From contig NW_004454163.1 of the NCBI RefSeq assembly GCF_000283155.1, forward strand, positions 1,790,905 to 1,854,904: DNA of 64,000 bases, given 5' to 3'. This DNA is from Ceratotherium simum simum. Its lineage: Eukaryota > Chordata > Mammalia > Perissodactyla > Rhinocerotidae. The position numbers and the translations under genes were made by a program. This document shows, one piece after another, positions 44,662 to 56,150 of this stretch. The stretch's first letter is position 1. Each line of letters starts with the position of its first letter. The notes beneath the pieces are model-generated. The model was given only the letters and a program-made list of their open reading frames with translations. It was not told where the DNA came from and ran no database searches.

Positions 44662-47600
44662 CAGTATATGAGTTTGCCGATTTCAGAAGCAGTAAACACC
44701 CTGATCTTCAGCTTCTTGATCCACTCACAATTCACAGAAATAATTATTTCTGAAAAATTCTAATTCACTTTCCTATATGGATATTTAGTAGAATTTTAAA
44801 AATATTTTGAAGAAAAATTATATAATCAAAGTGTGAATCAGTTTTAAGAAAACTTTTTCTACCAATGGATAATCCAGTATTTTTCGTTATTTTGATAAAT
44901 GTATATAATACTTAAATTTCAGCAACAAATATGTTTTTTAGTGTCATAGTGGGAAGAAATATGGTTGTGAAATGTTTAGAGACATTTTGGTAAAATTTTC
45001 ATCTTTCAGGTGAAAATTGTGAAATCTAGTCCATGATCCCAAGCAATATATATTAACTTGACTAATTCATTTGACTCATGTGTTGTTTAATGCTTTTCTG
45101 GCTGCCAAATACTGAATTATGTGCACATAGGCTTGGCCAAATCTTTAAAGCCAATTTGGAGATAAAGTAAGGATGCTCAGTAATTGACAGTAAATTCCTC
45201 TCTCAGTGTTTAGGGACTTTTTCGTGCAATCTGTAGATCGCATCCGATATACTTGAATTGGCTATGCAAAAACTGCTTTTTTTAGGAATTTAGTTAAAGT
45301 CCAAAACAGAAAATTAAAAAAATAATAATAAAAGAATTGCTTTTCTAGAGCAAGATCAAGAATCAATGTAGTATGCATTGTTCCCTATTTACTAGTGGAG
45401 AGATAAAATTATTAGCAAATACTGTTATTGTGTTATCACTCTCACAGTTTAAAAAAAGAAACGAGTGTTTTGCAAACAGCATCCAATTTTGAATCCAGCT
45501 GTCCAATTGTCTTCATATCAGTTATAATTTCTAAAAGATATTCGTCTGTGTCACTCTTACTGACTAATGTCATAATTTAGTCAACAGCTACATATCTTTT
45601 ACTTAATTTCAGACTAATATCAGGTGTCACTTAGCTTCCATGTACTTGACACATTTTTTATAAAGAATTGATGCAACAGCATACCTTTTCCTGTTATTGA
45701 GGAAAAGTGAAAAGAGGTCTATAGAAAGATTGGTCATATGCGTTACTATGAAGATGTGATAAGAACGTCAAACAAAAGACTGTTCTTTTGATTATTAGAA
45801 TTTTAAAGCAGCAGTGAGATCAAGGGAATATCCTCCAAACTGAAATCAAGTGACTAAATTTTGAGAATAACAGAGATGCCCTTCAGGAAATAAATTAACC
45901 CCAGGATTGACTATTCAATCAATTCTCAAATCAAGAGAACCATCTATCTTCTTTAAAAAAGAGAGAGAATTTTTTTAAAAAAGGGAAAAAGAGAGAATGG
46001 AAAGGGGAATGAAAAGGTAGTAATGCTACAAGTATTTTAGTAAAATTATTTCTCTGAATAAAAGTGAAGCTTAATATTAAATATGAAATATATAAGGCCA
46101 AATTTTGATTATATATGTACACGTATGTATATACAGATATATATATGAAATTAGAAAGCTAAGTTCTTCCCTGGGATTAGGAGGATAAATCTAGAGAAAA
46201 TTTTTAACATATTAACATATTGAATTTAGGAAGTTTAAAACAAAAAACAGAATTGCCAGAGGACGAGGGTCCAAGATGACCCCTGCTGAGTGAAGAATAA
46301 GCATCACTTGCTTAATGTTCAAGTGGAACCCAGGAGGTACAGAAAGACAAACTATTACAGCTATTCACCTAAGAGTGTAGAAATATTTCAGTATTCTAAC
46401 GACTGGTACAACCATGTAAACCTAAAACTAGGAAAAAGTATTGGTTCTCCATTCTAAGAGGTGCCAATATGTGTAACTTGCGAACTACTTACCAGGAATC
46501 ATGTTTTCAGCTGTCTAGGAAAAGGCAGTCTGTTCTAAATGGGAATAAAGCCAGAGAAGGCAGACAATGAGATATAGTCACGATGCATGCCCGTGCTTGT
46601 TTGCCGTTATTCCTAAAGCTGAGCTTCGTTCCTACCCTTTTTGGGAGGTTTGGTTATTGACTCCTTCCTACAGTCACATATGTGTAAAAGTCCTTTCAGA
46701 ATGGGGAGAAAAGAGCCAAGGAGACCAATTAGGACATGTTTATTGGAACCAAAGATGATGATGAAATAGTCTAGGTTAGACAAATGAAGAAGTGAAATAG
46801 ACAAGCATAATTAGAACCAACAAAAAAAGGGGATATATTAAAGAGTGATTTTGAAAGTGAAACCGAAAGAACTCATGACCAAGTGGTTATCGGAGTAGAA
46901 GCCGAGTAGATGGTAATGACATTTGCTGGGTCAACCAAAGAATAATGAGATATAAATGTCCTTACTTCATTAAAAAAAAAGTACTTAATGTAGTTAAATG
47001 CTAAAGCAAGATAAAATCAGATTTGAAAAATGAATAGGAAAAAGGGAAAATATGTGTAATGTGGTACAGTTAAGTGAGAGAGAATATAGATACAGTGTAA
47101 AGTCCAATTTCTTTTGTACTACTCAAAAGTGATCCAAGTTACAAATATATATTAGCATAAGATAATCAACTGATTAATTGCTTTTAAAAATAAGGATATA
47201 GAGTTCGGGAGAGAGGGCAAAAAATATTATTTAATTTTCTAAGTATTTAAGCAGCGTAAGGAGCTTATAAGTCATGGGGAAATGAAGACAGATTTTTCAA
47301 GAGGCCTTCCTCAGGGCTTATAAATCTTTTGGATGTGTGAGGCATATGTTATATTTATCAACATGTGATAGCTTGTATAAAATGTATTTATATTAGAGAC
47401 AAAAAATAGCAAAATAGGTGCCAAGTGATCCCGTAGTCTAAAACTAATTGCTAGACAATCTAAGTAGTATACCCTAAGAGATTATAAAAAACAACTTGAC
47501 ATGTATTAATTAGCCTATTGACCACCTCTAGCTCTTTATAATAAGGTTAAAGATGCTTTAGGGAGATAGAATAGGTCATTAGAGAACTGTTGCTGTTATT

Positions 47601-48879
47601 ATGTGTTTTTCTGCAATCCATACCTATGGACTAAAGAAGCTTCCTCCTCACCTTAAAACAAGTGCATGGCAGAGGCAGTAGCATACATGTAAATCATTCA
47701 AAGAGCTTGGCATGTGTGCCTTGGAATAATTTGGAGAACATGAAGAAACATCCAAAGGAAGAATCTCTGGCCAGATTCATCAGTCAAAAAACTCCACTTA
47801 AAGAACAATCTGAATGGGCGAGGGAACCCCAAAAGGAGGTCCTGGGGTCTGAATAGGAAGTCATAATCAGTTAGCTAGAGTGACATTGCCTGGATGAAGA
47901 CAAATGTAGATGACAATTCTCAACAAAGGATGGGGCACTGAGGGTAAGAGAGGCTTCTGAAAAGCCCACGAAGGTGCCACATGAGAGGAAAAGCAATTTT
48001 TAGAAATCTATTATATCCAAAGGACTTCAGTTAGCAGAATATTACTCTTCTAGTTAAACGAGATGTCACCTAACTTTCATTGTTCTTTCATCTCTCCAGA
48101 TAATATATAAGATAAAGGAATTAAAGAATAAGGTTTTAGGTAATAATCTAACTATCTTCCCCAGCTTGTCCTTATTATCCTCCTACCTGCCATTGCGCCT
48201 AGGTTTCCCACTCTCATTCAGGTCTGGGCTTAGGAAGGAAAATATTTACATTAGATGCAGTATTCCTTCTCTTATTAAACCAAACTTAAAAATTACCATG
48301 TAAGTGTAATTATTTATTATCATATTGTGTCTATAAAAGCTATGACAATTGTCTGAGATTTCCTTTAGTGTTAGGGGAAAAAAACTATCAAGTATAAAGA
48401 CTAAGTTTAACAAGTTAGATGTCCAGTGAAAAATGTTTGCATTCTATCAAGTTCACATCATTCAAAAAACAAGTTACTTAATAAGACACATCCATATTCA
48501 TCCATAGTAAAAAGGCATGCATTAATTAAGAAATTCATATGAGAACATTTTGCTTATTACACCTGTTAAAATTGCCTTTTAATGTTTTACAGTACAGATA
48601 GGCCCGGCATATGAACCTACTCCTCTAAGACATCCAACAAACCACCATGATAGGTAAATGTTAATACTTGATGTATAGATTCTCTGGGCTTCAGCCAGTA
48701 CTTTAAATCTCAAAAAGCAGCCTGGAAAATTTTCTCATTTCATAAAATATTTGTATCATGACTCCCTATATATCAATTGATTATGTCCCCAAGTAACACC
48801 CCTTCACTCAATGCTGGAGTGAGGCAAGTGAGGTGCCTAGGGCACAAAATTTAAGGAGACATTCACTCTTAGGAGCCTG
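44662..48879. other. Unassigned AT-rich DNA
   Basis: No repeat or gene recognised over 4.2 kb, except a piece at 48815-48870 (GAGTGAGGCAAGTGAGGTGC) that looks like an old mammalian repeat I cannot name. There is a TA/TATG run at about 46110-46145. ORFs (45931-46122, 46567-46758, 46613-46804, 47662-47856) carry no domain. Confidence 0.45.
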
Positions 48880-49172
48880 CCTCACTCTAGGCCAAGCTCT
48901 GCTACAGGATTCTTCTTGGACTCAGTGGGTACAACCTTTAATACCTAAGCTAAATCTTGCCAACAACCATGTGAGTGAACTTGAGAGTGGATTGTCCTGC
49001 CTCAGTAGAGCCTTTAGATGACTGCAATCCTGCAAACTCCTGAGATACTCTGAAGCAGACTCATCCATCTATGTTACTCTCATATGTATGATCTTCAGGA
49101 ACTGGAAGATAATAAATAGTAGTTGTTTTGAGTTGTGAAATTTTAGAGTATTTTGTTACACAGCAATAGAGA
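48880..49172 (+). mobile_element. MLT1-type LTR 3' part, sense
   Basis: AGAGCCTTTAGATGACTGCA, GAACTGGAAGATAATAAATAG, TAGTTGTTTTGAGTTGTG and TTTGTTACACAGCAATAGAG are the ordered 3' blocks of an MLT1-like LTR. The 5' limit is unclear. Confidence 0.65.
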
Positions 49173-49949
49173 AACACACACATGCTGTTGTCTTCTCTAG
49201 AGTCTAGAATTTTTCTTTTTCACAACCCATGACCTTTGGAAGCATGAACTTGTTGTGTCATGCTACAACCCAGAGATTTCCAAGACGTGCTCTGCTTCTC
49301 ATATGTCAGAAGCAGAGCTTGGGATTTAATAGGCCACCTGTACTTTGGAGATGGGAAGAAAACTAGTTGTTGGTGCAGTGGGAAGTTCATATCAGTGATA
49401 GAGGCATAAAGAGAGAACTCCATAAAGCATACATCTAGTGGATAGACCAGAGAAAAACAAACACACAAACAATCTAGTCAACCTGTAGAGGCAAAAACAT
49501 ACTCTCTCTCTTTGAACACATTTTAAAGATAGGCTTCAAAGCCGTCCTACAGATAAAGTTTCAAGGAATATGCGAGTTCTCTCTCTCTTTTTCTCTCTCT
49601 GTCTCTCTTTCTCTCTGTTTCTGTCTCTACCTCTTTCTTCCTCTAATAGGTGATTTAAATATGTTGATGGAATAAGAAAAATGTAAATTTGACCAAATAG
49701 TTTTGAAAAAAACAAAATATATTTTTTTGAGAATTAATTTTTGAGAATTAATCATTTAATAATTGAAATATAAAATTCAATAGATGCTGAAATCAACACA
49801 TTTAACTTAAAGAATTACTAAACTAGAAGACAGATATGAAAAAATAATACAGAATGCACAACTTAGACAACAACATCAAGAGTACATAATAGGCATTGAG
49901 TGAAGATATTAATACATATAGCTAAGAGTTCCAGGATGAGAGAAAGAAA
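49173..49949. other. Unassigned DNA with a CT-rich tract
   Basis: A pyrimidine-rich TCTCTC/TTTCTC tract at about 49578-49647; otherwise nothing recognised. The 82-codon minus ORF (49220-49468) has no domain. Confidence 0.45.
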
Positions 49950-50031
49950 AAAAATGGAGGCAAGGCAATATTTGAAGAGGTTGTAACTGATAATTTTCTA
50001 CATTTGATGAAAAATATCAATCCATAGATTC

Positions 50032-50582
50032 AGAAATCCCAACAAATCCAGAGAAGGACAGATTCAAAGAAATTCACTCCCAACACCCTGTAGTGGAATT
50101 GCAGCGTTCCAGTGGCCAAAAAAGACAAAAATATGTTGGAAAGAAAAAATATGTTACCTAGAAAAAAAATGATGATTAGGCTGACAGCATACTTCCAAAG
50201 ATCAATAGTAAGACTAAAGGATGAAGGAATCTTTTCTGAATGCAAAGCACTAAGAGAATATAGCTGTCAATCTAGAATTTTGCATTTGGGAAAATTATAT
50301 GTAAAATATTGGAACCAAGTAAACAAACAAAACCATATATCACTAAGAGAATTACTAAAGAAGGTTAATCTAGAAAGAAGAAAAAGCGTCCCACATGCTC
50401 TGGGATGTAAGCAATGAATGAAGCAATGAATCTTATACGGCTAATCCATAGCCAATCTTTCATCTTTTTTCTTTCTAACAGATTTTTGTCATTTTTGGCC
50501 ACTGGAATGCTGCAATTTCACTACAGGATGTTGGGAGTGAATTTCTTTGAATTTGTCTTTCTCTGGATTTGTTGGGATTTCT
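50032..50582. repeat. Inverted repeat, about 120-bp arms, 310-bp spacer
   Basis: The left arm is 50032-50150 and the right arm 50461-50582. Aligned by eye the arms differ at about 9 of 121 positions (about 93% identity), with shared cores such as AATTCACTCCCAACA and CCAGTGGCCAAAAA. The surrounding L1 is far more diverged than that, so the second arm is a later inverted copy or the arms have been homogenised. ORFs on both strands (50030-50245, 50112-50417, 50414-50614, 50521-50703) are shadows of this structure. Confidence 0.92.
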
Positions 50583-51502
50583 TTTTTGAGCATGGAAGAA
50601 CTATACTCCCTTGACTCCTTGTGTTTAACCTGGTGCATGTGACCAGTTTTGGCAACGAAGGTTTTGAGGAATAACGATGTGAGTCATCTATGGGATGAAG
50701 CACTGAATTCCCATTTTAGAACTCTTTTTATTCCCTCTGTTCCTTTTTTTGTTTACCATGGACGCTACATGTTTCAGATGGTGAAGATATAGAAGGCTCA
50801 CTTGATCAAGAGCATTCTCCCTGGAGGGTCTCCTGAATATGCACCAGACTTTTCATGAGTGAGATATAATGCTTTGTTGTAAGTTACTGAGGTTTTGGGA
50901 TTTTTAGTACATCAGCATAACATAGCCTACACGTATTAATGAAATGAAGGGGAAAGAAAAAGGTTAACTTGTGAGTGGAAATAAACAACTACTGACTATA
51001 TAAAATATTAATAATTATTTATAACTTGGGGGCTTACTATTAACAAAGCCAGAAGGAAATTCTTGCATCACAATAGCATATAAGTACAGAGAGGGTTTAA
51101 TCAAGGTTGGAGAGTTCTAAGTTTCTTGTATTGTTTGAGGGAGAAATAAAGAAATATAGATTATTTTGGGTTTTGTTAAATTTAACATAAAATTTAATAT
51201 TTCTAGAAAAACAATAAAAATAATCCTAGAATCTATAATTTTAATACCAGGGGACAAAAAATAATAGACTGAGAAAGAAATTAATGCAACTTGACCAGTG
51301 AAAATGAGGACATGATGGGAGAGGGCAGCAAAGAAAAAGAGGACCTATAGAGGACAAAATAAAATGATGAAAATGATCCAACCCCGACAGTAACATAGTC
51401 TTTGTATATGCTTAAACTCTTTAGTTAAAAAACAGAAATTGTCAGATTGTATTTTTTAATTGCCAATTTTTTTTGTTTTGTTTTTTAAATTCACTTCCAT
51501 CA

Positions 51503-51767
51503 TCTTTTTTTTTTTTTCTGGGAAAGAGTTACCCTGAGCTAACAGCTGTTGCCAATCTTCCTCTTTTTTTTTCCTCCCCAAAGCCCCAGTATGTAGTTGT
51601 ATATTCTAGTTGTAGGTCCTTCTAATTCTTCTATGTGAACCGCCACCATAGATAGCGTGGCTATGGCTGACAGACAAGTGGTGCGGTTCCGTGACTGGGA
51701 ATCAAACCCAGTCTGCCAAACCAGTGAGAGTGCCGCAGTTGAAATACTAAGCCATCAGGGCTGGCTC
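51503..51767 (-). mobile_element. ERE-type SINE, antisense
   Basis: A T run, then TACCCTGAGCTAACAGCTGT and reversed modules, the body AAAGCCCCAGTATGTAGTTG, and the reversed head GCCATCAGGGCTGGC. The flanks share TAAATTC (about 51486 and 51768), a weak target duplication. It is inserted in the sense L1. Confidence 0.88.
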
Positions 51768-54700
51768 TAAATTCCCAACTTTACACTTTTATAAGAGGTA
51801 TACTTAAAAAAACAAAGAGTTGAAAGACTAAAATGCATTTTGCATATATAAATGCCACATACATACAATTGTATATATATGTTATATTTATGGCAAGTAC
51901 CAATCCAAATATGCTAAGTGGTGATATAAATATCAGGCAAAATACATTCTATGGCAAGGTAACAATGACAACATTATAAGAGTTTGATAATATTTGTAGA
52001 AAAAATTGCCTAATGTAAGTAGAAATTGACAAAACTATAATCAAAGGAAAACTTTAATAAACCTTTGGATAGATTTTCCAGATACCTCCCCTCAAAGAAT
52101 AAACATAGAGAATTTGTGCAACATAATTAATACATGTACTCTAACTAAAATATAATAGAAAACGTCAATTGGGCCACATATTCTTTTCAAGCACACAGAA
52201 AAATTGTAGAATTAACAGCGTTTTTGGAAACATAAGCTCTCAACATTTTTCAAAATGCAAGTTTAATTCCTACTACTTTTCTGACCTTAAAATATTAACA
52301 TAAAATCAATACCAAAATAAATATAATAATAATAATACAATAATATTCTCCTGACTAAAAAACCCATGATAAAAAACAGAAATGATAATGGGAATTTTAG
52401 AATACTTAGTACTGACTTATAACAAAACTACCACATATCAAAACAAGGAATAAAGCTAAAGAAGTACTAGAGAAAAATTTAGAGCCTTAAATGTTTATAT
52501 TAGGTAAGAAGAAACACTGAAAATTAATTAGTAAGCATACAAATTAAGATATAAATATCATATTACGCCAAAGAAATAAATAATTTTATGAAATGGAAAA
52601 TGTCTTGAAAAGATAAATCCTCACTAACTCAAAGGAAATAGACATTCTGAACCATTACAAATTAAATCTTTAGTTTCCAGTCCCTCCACAAATAAAACAA
52701 TATGCCAAGAAGGTTTTTGAAGGGATTTCTATTAAGTATGCAGGGAATAAGTCCAATGTTACACAAATTTAGGAGATATTAAAGTAAGATATATACCAAC
52801 TCACTTGTAAAAGAACATAAGATATTTTTGCTATCAAACACAGGAAAGAACAAGTAAAGAAAGGACAATTAAATTCCAATCTCACCCATAAAGAGGCAAG
52901 TCTTAAAAAAAATAATTTTAGCAGACAAAATCGGGTACTGAAAAAAAAATCATGGCCAAGAATGGTTTCTTCTTGGATAGTGAGGTTAGCTCCTTATTAG
53001 AACACTGATTAATGTAAATGTCCACATCAAAACATTAAATAGAAAAAAATGTATGAAGTATTTCAATGCATACAGGAATAGCTTTTGATAACAGCTAATA
53101 ACATTTGGTATAAATGTCTTTGAAAACTAAGGTTAGACAAACAACTTGATAAAGAGCATCAAAACCTACAACAAAAAATATCCAATGGTAAAAAGTAAAA
53201 AGCATTTATTTTAGTATCAGGAACAGAAAAATATAAGTAACTATTCACTACTTCACTCAACACTGTACAAAAATTACATATCATAAGTTAAGAGCTAAAA
53301 GCAGTGCAGTGTATAAGGATTGAAAGGAAAGAAGCCAAAGTGTCATTATTTGTCTGATATGATGTATCTAGAAATCCTTAAAATATATAAAGAAAAGAGA
53401 TAAGAGCTAATGAGTTAGTATAGCAAAATTTATAGAATAAAACCAATGTTAAAAGTAGTTTACTGCATTTCAATACACAAGCAACAATTAAATGTTTTAT
53501 TTAAAAATGTAATGTACATAATTACAAAAATATAATACAGATCAAAATAAATGTAAAAAAAGATGAACATGACTTTTAAGGAGAAAAATGTATTATCTCC
53601 ATTGAAAAATATTAAATAAGAACATAAAAGTTGTACTGATATTCATAAGTATAAAAGTTTCATGATTAAAATATATCAATTCTGAAAAAAAAAGTGTATA
53701 GATTCAATGCAATGACACTATCATTATGGAGAATTTTTTTCGTACATTGATAAGTTAATTCTATAAATTATATGGACAAGAAAAGAACAAAAGAACACTT
53801 CTTAAATAGGAAATTGTTTGAGAGGATATGACTTATAAGGCTTATTTGAAAATTGTAGTAATTAAGATAATGTGCAATTGAATGGGTAGAGACAATTAAC
53901 CAAAGGAGTTTTAAGAACAGACAAGAAAGAGACACACATATATGAAAATCTGATATTTGATACATGGGACATTACAATTCAGCAAGGGAAAGTATGGATT
54001 TTACAATAAATGTTGCTGAAACTGTTAATATAAGTAACAAAAAAGAGAGAAATTGAATGTTCCTCACAAAGTAAAAAAGACAAGTAAAAATCAATTCAAA
54101 ATCAATTTCAAGAACATTAAGAATTTAAATGTAAAATAAAAGCTATAAAACTTTTTAAAATATAATGAAGGAAGAAAGGATGATGTTTTAAAGTCTCATG
54201 ATAGGGAAAATTTTAAAATAAGATACAAAAAGTATAAACCACAAAGGAAGAGATGGATGAATCTGACTACGTTAATAATGAAACTTACAGTTTATCAAAA
54301 GACACATAAAGAAAGTGAAAAGAAATGTTGAGTGAAAAGAAAGTGAGAGAACTATTAGAAATATATAACTAAAAGGATTAGTTTTTTAAATATGTGAATA
54401 ATTTCTATCAGTCATTGAAATAGATAATCCAATATGCCAAAAACATGAATTGGCACTGCCCAGAAAAGGAAACAAGAATAATGCATAAACACAAGCAAAG
54501 ATGTTTAAGATCATTAATAGTCAGGGAAATGCAAAATAAAATTAAAAATATAATTTTAATGATTCTATCTACCATATGGAAATAAGTATTGGCAAGAATA
54601 TGGAGCAATATTGGAGAATATGGAGAATTCTCAATTTATAAACCTACTTCTGGTATCAATTGATACAAAACTTTTGTAAAATCATTTGGTATTACCTACT

Positions 54701-54866
54701 AAAACTGAATACATGTATACTCAAGGAGCAGTAATTTCACTCCTCAGTATATTCCCTATATAAATATGAATTCCCTATACACACACCTTACAGAAATCCG
54801 CAGCGGATAGGACAAAATCATCAATGTCAGCATTGTTGATATAGTGAAATAAATTAAAACAACATA

Positions 54867-55190
54867 TGGGCCGGCCCTGTGGCTTGGTGGTTAAGTGCGC
54901 GCGCTGCGATGCTGGTGGCCCGGGTTCGGATCCCGGGTGCGCATCGAGGCACCACTTCTCCGTTCNNNNNNNNNNNNNNNNNNNNNNNNNNNNNNNNNNN
55001 NNNNNNNNNNNNNNNNNNNNNNNNNNNNNNNNNNNNNNNNNNNNNNNNNNNNNNNNNNNNNNNNNCATACAGCAACTAGAAGGATGTGCAGCTACGACAT
55101 ACAACTATCCACTGGGGCTTTGGGGGGAAAAAATAAATAAATAAAATCTTAAAAAAAAAAAAAATAAATAAATAAATTAATTAATTAATT
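54867..55190 (+). mobile_element. ERE-type SINE containing an assembly gap
   Basis: The head GGGCCGGCCCTGTGGCTTGG is at 54868. The A box is TGGCTTGGTGG (54880-54890) and the B box GGTTCGGATCC (54923-54933). After the gap the body ACATACAGCAACTAGAAGG follows, then a TAAA/TTAA-rich tail. A perfect 15-bp duplication AATTAAAACAACATA flanks it (54852-54866 and 55191-55205), so it is a recent complete insertion. The TTAGCTCAG tail modules seen in other copies are absent; it goes straight from CTGGGGCTTTGGGGGG to the A-rich tail, indicating a shorter subtype. Confidence 0.95.
54966..55065. other. Assembly gap (exactly 100 N)
   Basis: A round 100-N run is a conventional placeholder for a gap of unknown size. 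Every ORF crossing 54775-55144 includes these Ns and is an artefact. Confidence 0.97.
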
Positions 55191-55197
55191 AATTAAA
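55151..55197. repeat. A-tail microsatellite (A)n(TAAA)n(TTAA)n
   Basis: The tail of the ERE at 54867: an A13 run, then AAAT units, then AATT units, running into the target duplication. Confidence 0.9.
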
Positions 55198-55439
55198 ACA
55201 ACATAAATGTTCATCAAGAAGAAAATGACTAAATACTGGTACCATGTTCATATAGCTAAATACCACATGATGATGAAAGTGAAAGTGTAAATAAATGTTA
55301 GAGGAGTATATGCATAAATTCATTTATATAATATTTAACATAGGCAAAACTAAATATATATTCAGATGTGTTTATGTATATCATATACTGATATCGTTTG
55401 TAATATCATATCATAATATATATAGATATGGTAAAACAG

Positions 55440-55915
55440 TGCTAACAGCCGGTTTTCCTCAGTGTGACAATATCAGTTGTTAAAATGTTGAAATACTTCC
55501 ATACTGTTTGATAAGCAGCCATTGTCTTGCTCACCACTGGTGTTCCCCACCCCAACCACGCCAATTGCCCAGAATGCTCTCTCCCCTATCCTAGGACTGT
55601 CTGGATGTCTTCACTATTAACTTACCACTTCTCACCGGAGGCTGATTTGCAGTGAAGCAAATGAAATTTATGCTTCATGGTCCTTTACTTGCACGGCCCC
55701 TTCCTGGTTTCCAGTTTGTATTTCCATTGAAAGAGATCCTCCCCACTGCTTCATCCCAAATTGTACTAGCTCCAGTCCCCATAATATTTGAACACAACCG
55801 AGCCTGGCACAAAAGAGGCCTCCAGGACCCTACTCCAGTGCTACCCAACAGCATCCATTCTGGCTGTTCAGTGCTTGATTTTAAATATTTTGAGGGTCAG
55901 CCATATGTCAAAAAT
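55440..55915. other. Unidentified segment inside the L1
   Basis: Less AT-rich than its surroundings (for example GGTGTTCCCCACCCCAACCA, GCCTCCAGGACCCTACTCC). Its 88-codon ORF (55652-55918) has no domain. It does not resemble L1 and is probably another old insertion. Confidence 0.4.
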
Positions 55916-56150
55916 TAAAAACAAAGGAATAATAACACCAAAGTCAATGTAATAATTACCCCTGGGAAGAAGGGAGGGGGATTGAATTCAGGAGGGATTG
56001 CAGGTTCTTCAGAAGTTCAGATAATATTCTATGTCTTTATATAAATTGTTGGCATATTAGCATTTGTTTTAGTACTCTTTAAATTATGTATGTACATACT
56101 GTCTTTTGTATAGTATATTTCAAGATTAAAAATACACATATAAAAATTGA

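Larger units (their letters stand above)
49950..56150 (+). mobile_element. Decayed, near full-span L1, sense, interrupted
   Basis: Ordered L1 blocks run across about 6 kb. They include AATCTAGAATTTTGCATTTG (50270-50290), CTCTTTAGTTAAAAAACAGA and AAATTGTCAGATTG (51417-51450), ATATTCTTTTCAAGCACACA (about 52180), ATAGCTTTTGATAACAGC and CATCAAAACCTACAAC in the RT region (53080-53170), TTTCAATACACAAGCAACAA (53468), TGATATTTGATACATGGGAC (53950), CAAAAGACACATAAAGAAAG (54297) and a 3' UTR-like end (GGGATTGAATTCAGGAGGGA, 55979). No frame survives; all ORFs inside are debris. Two EREs (51503 minus, 54867 plus) and an unidentified 0.5-kb stretch (about 55440-55915) interrupt it. Confidence 0.75.

Noticed and set aside
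50030..50703. Four ORFs on both strands as a small gene cluster
   Set aside because: They are readings of the inverted repeat arms and L1 debris.
54775..55144. Several overlapping ORFs with long X runs
   Set aside because: They read through the 100-N gap in a SINE and are artefacts.
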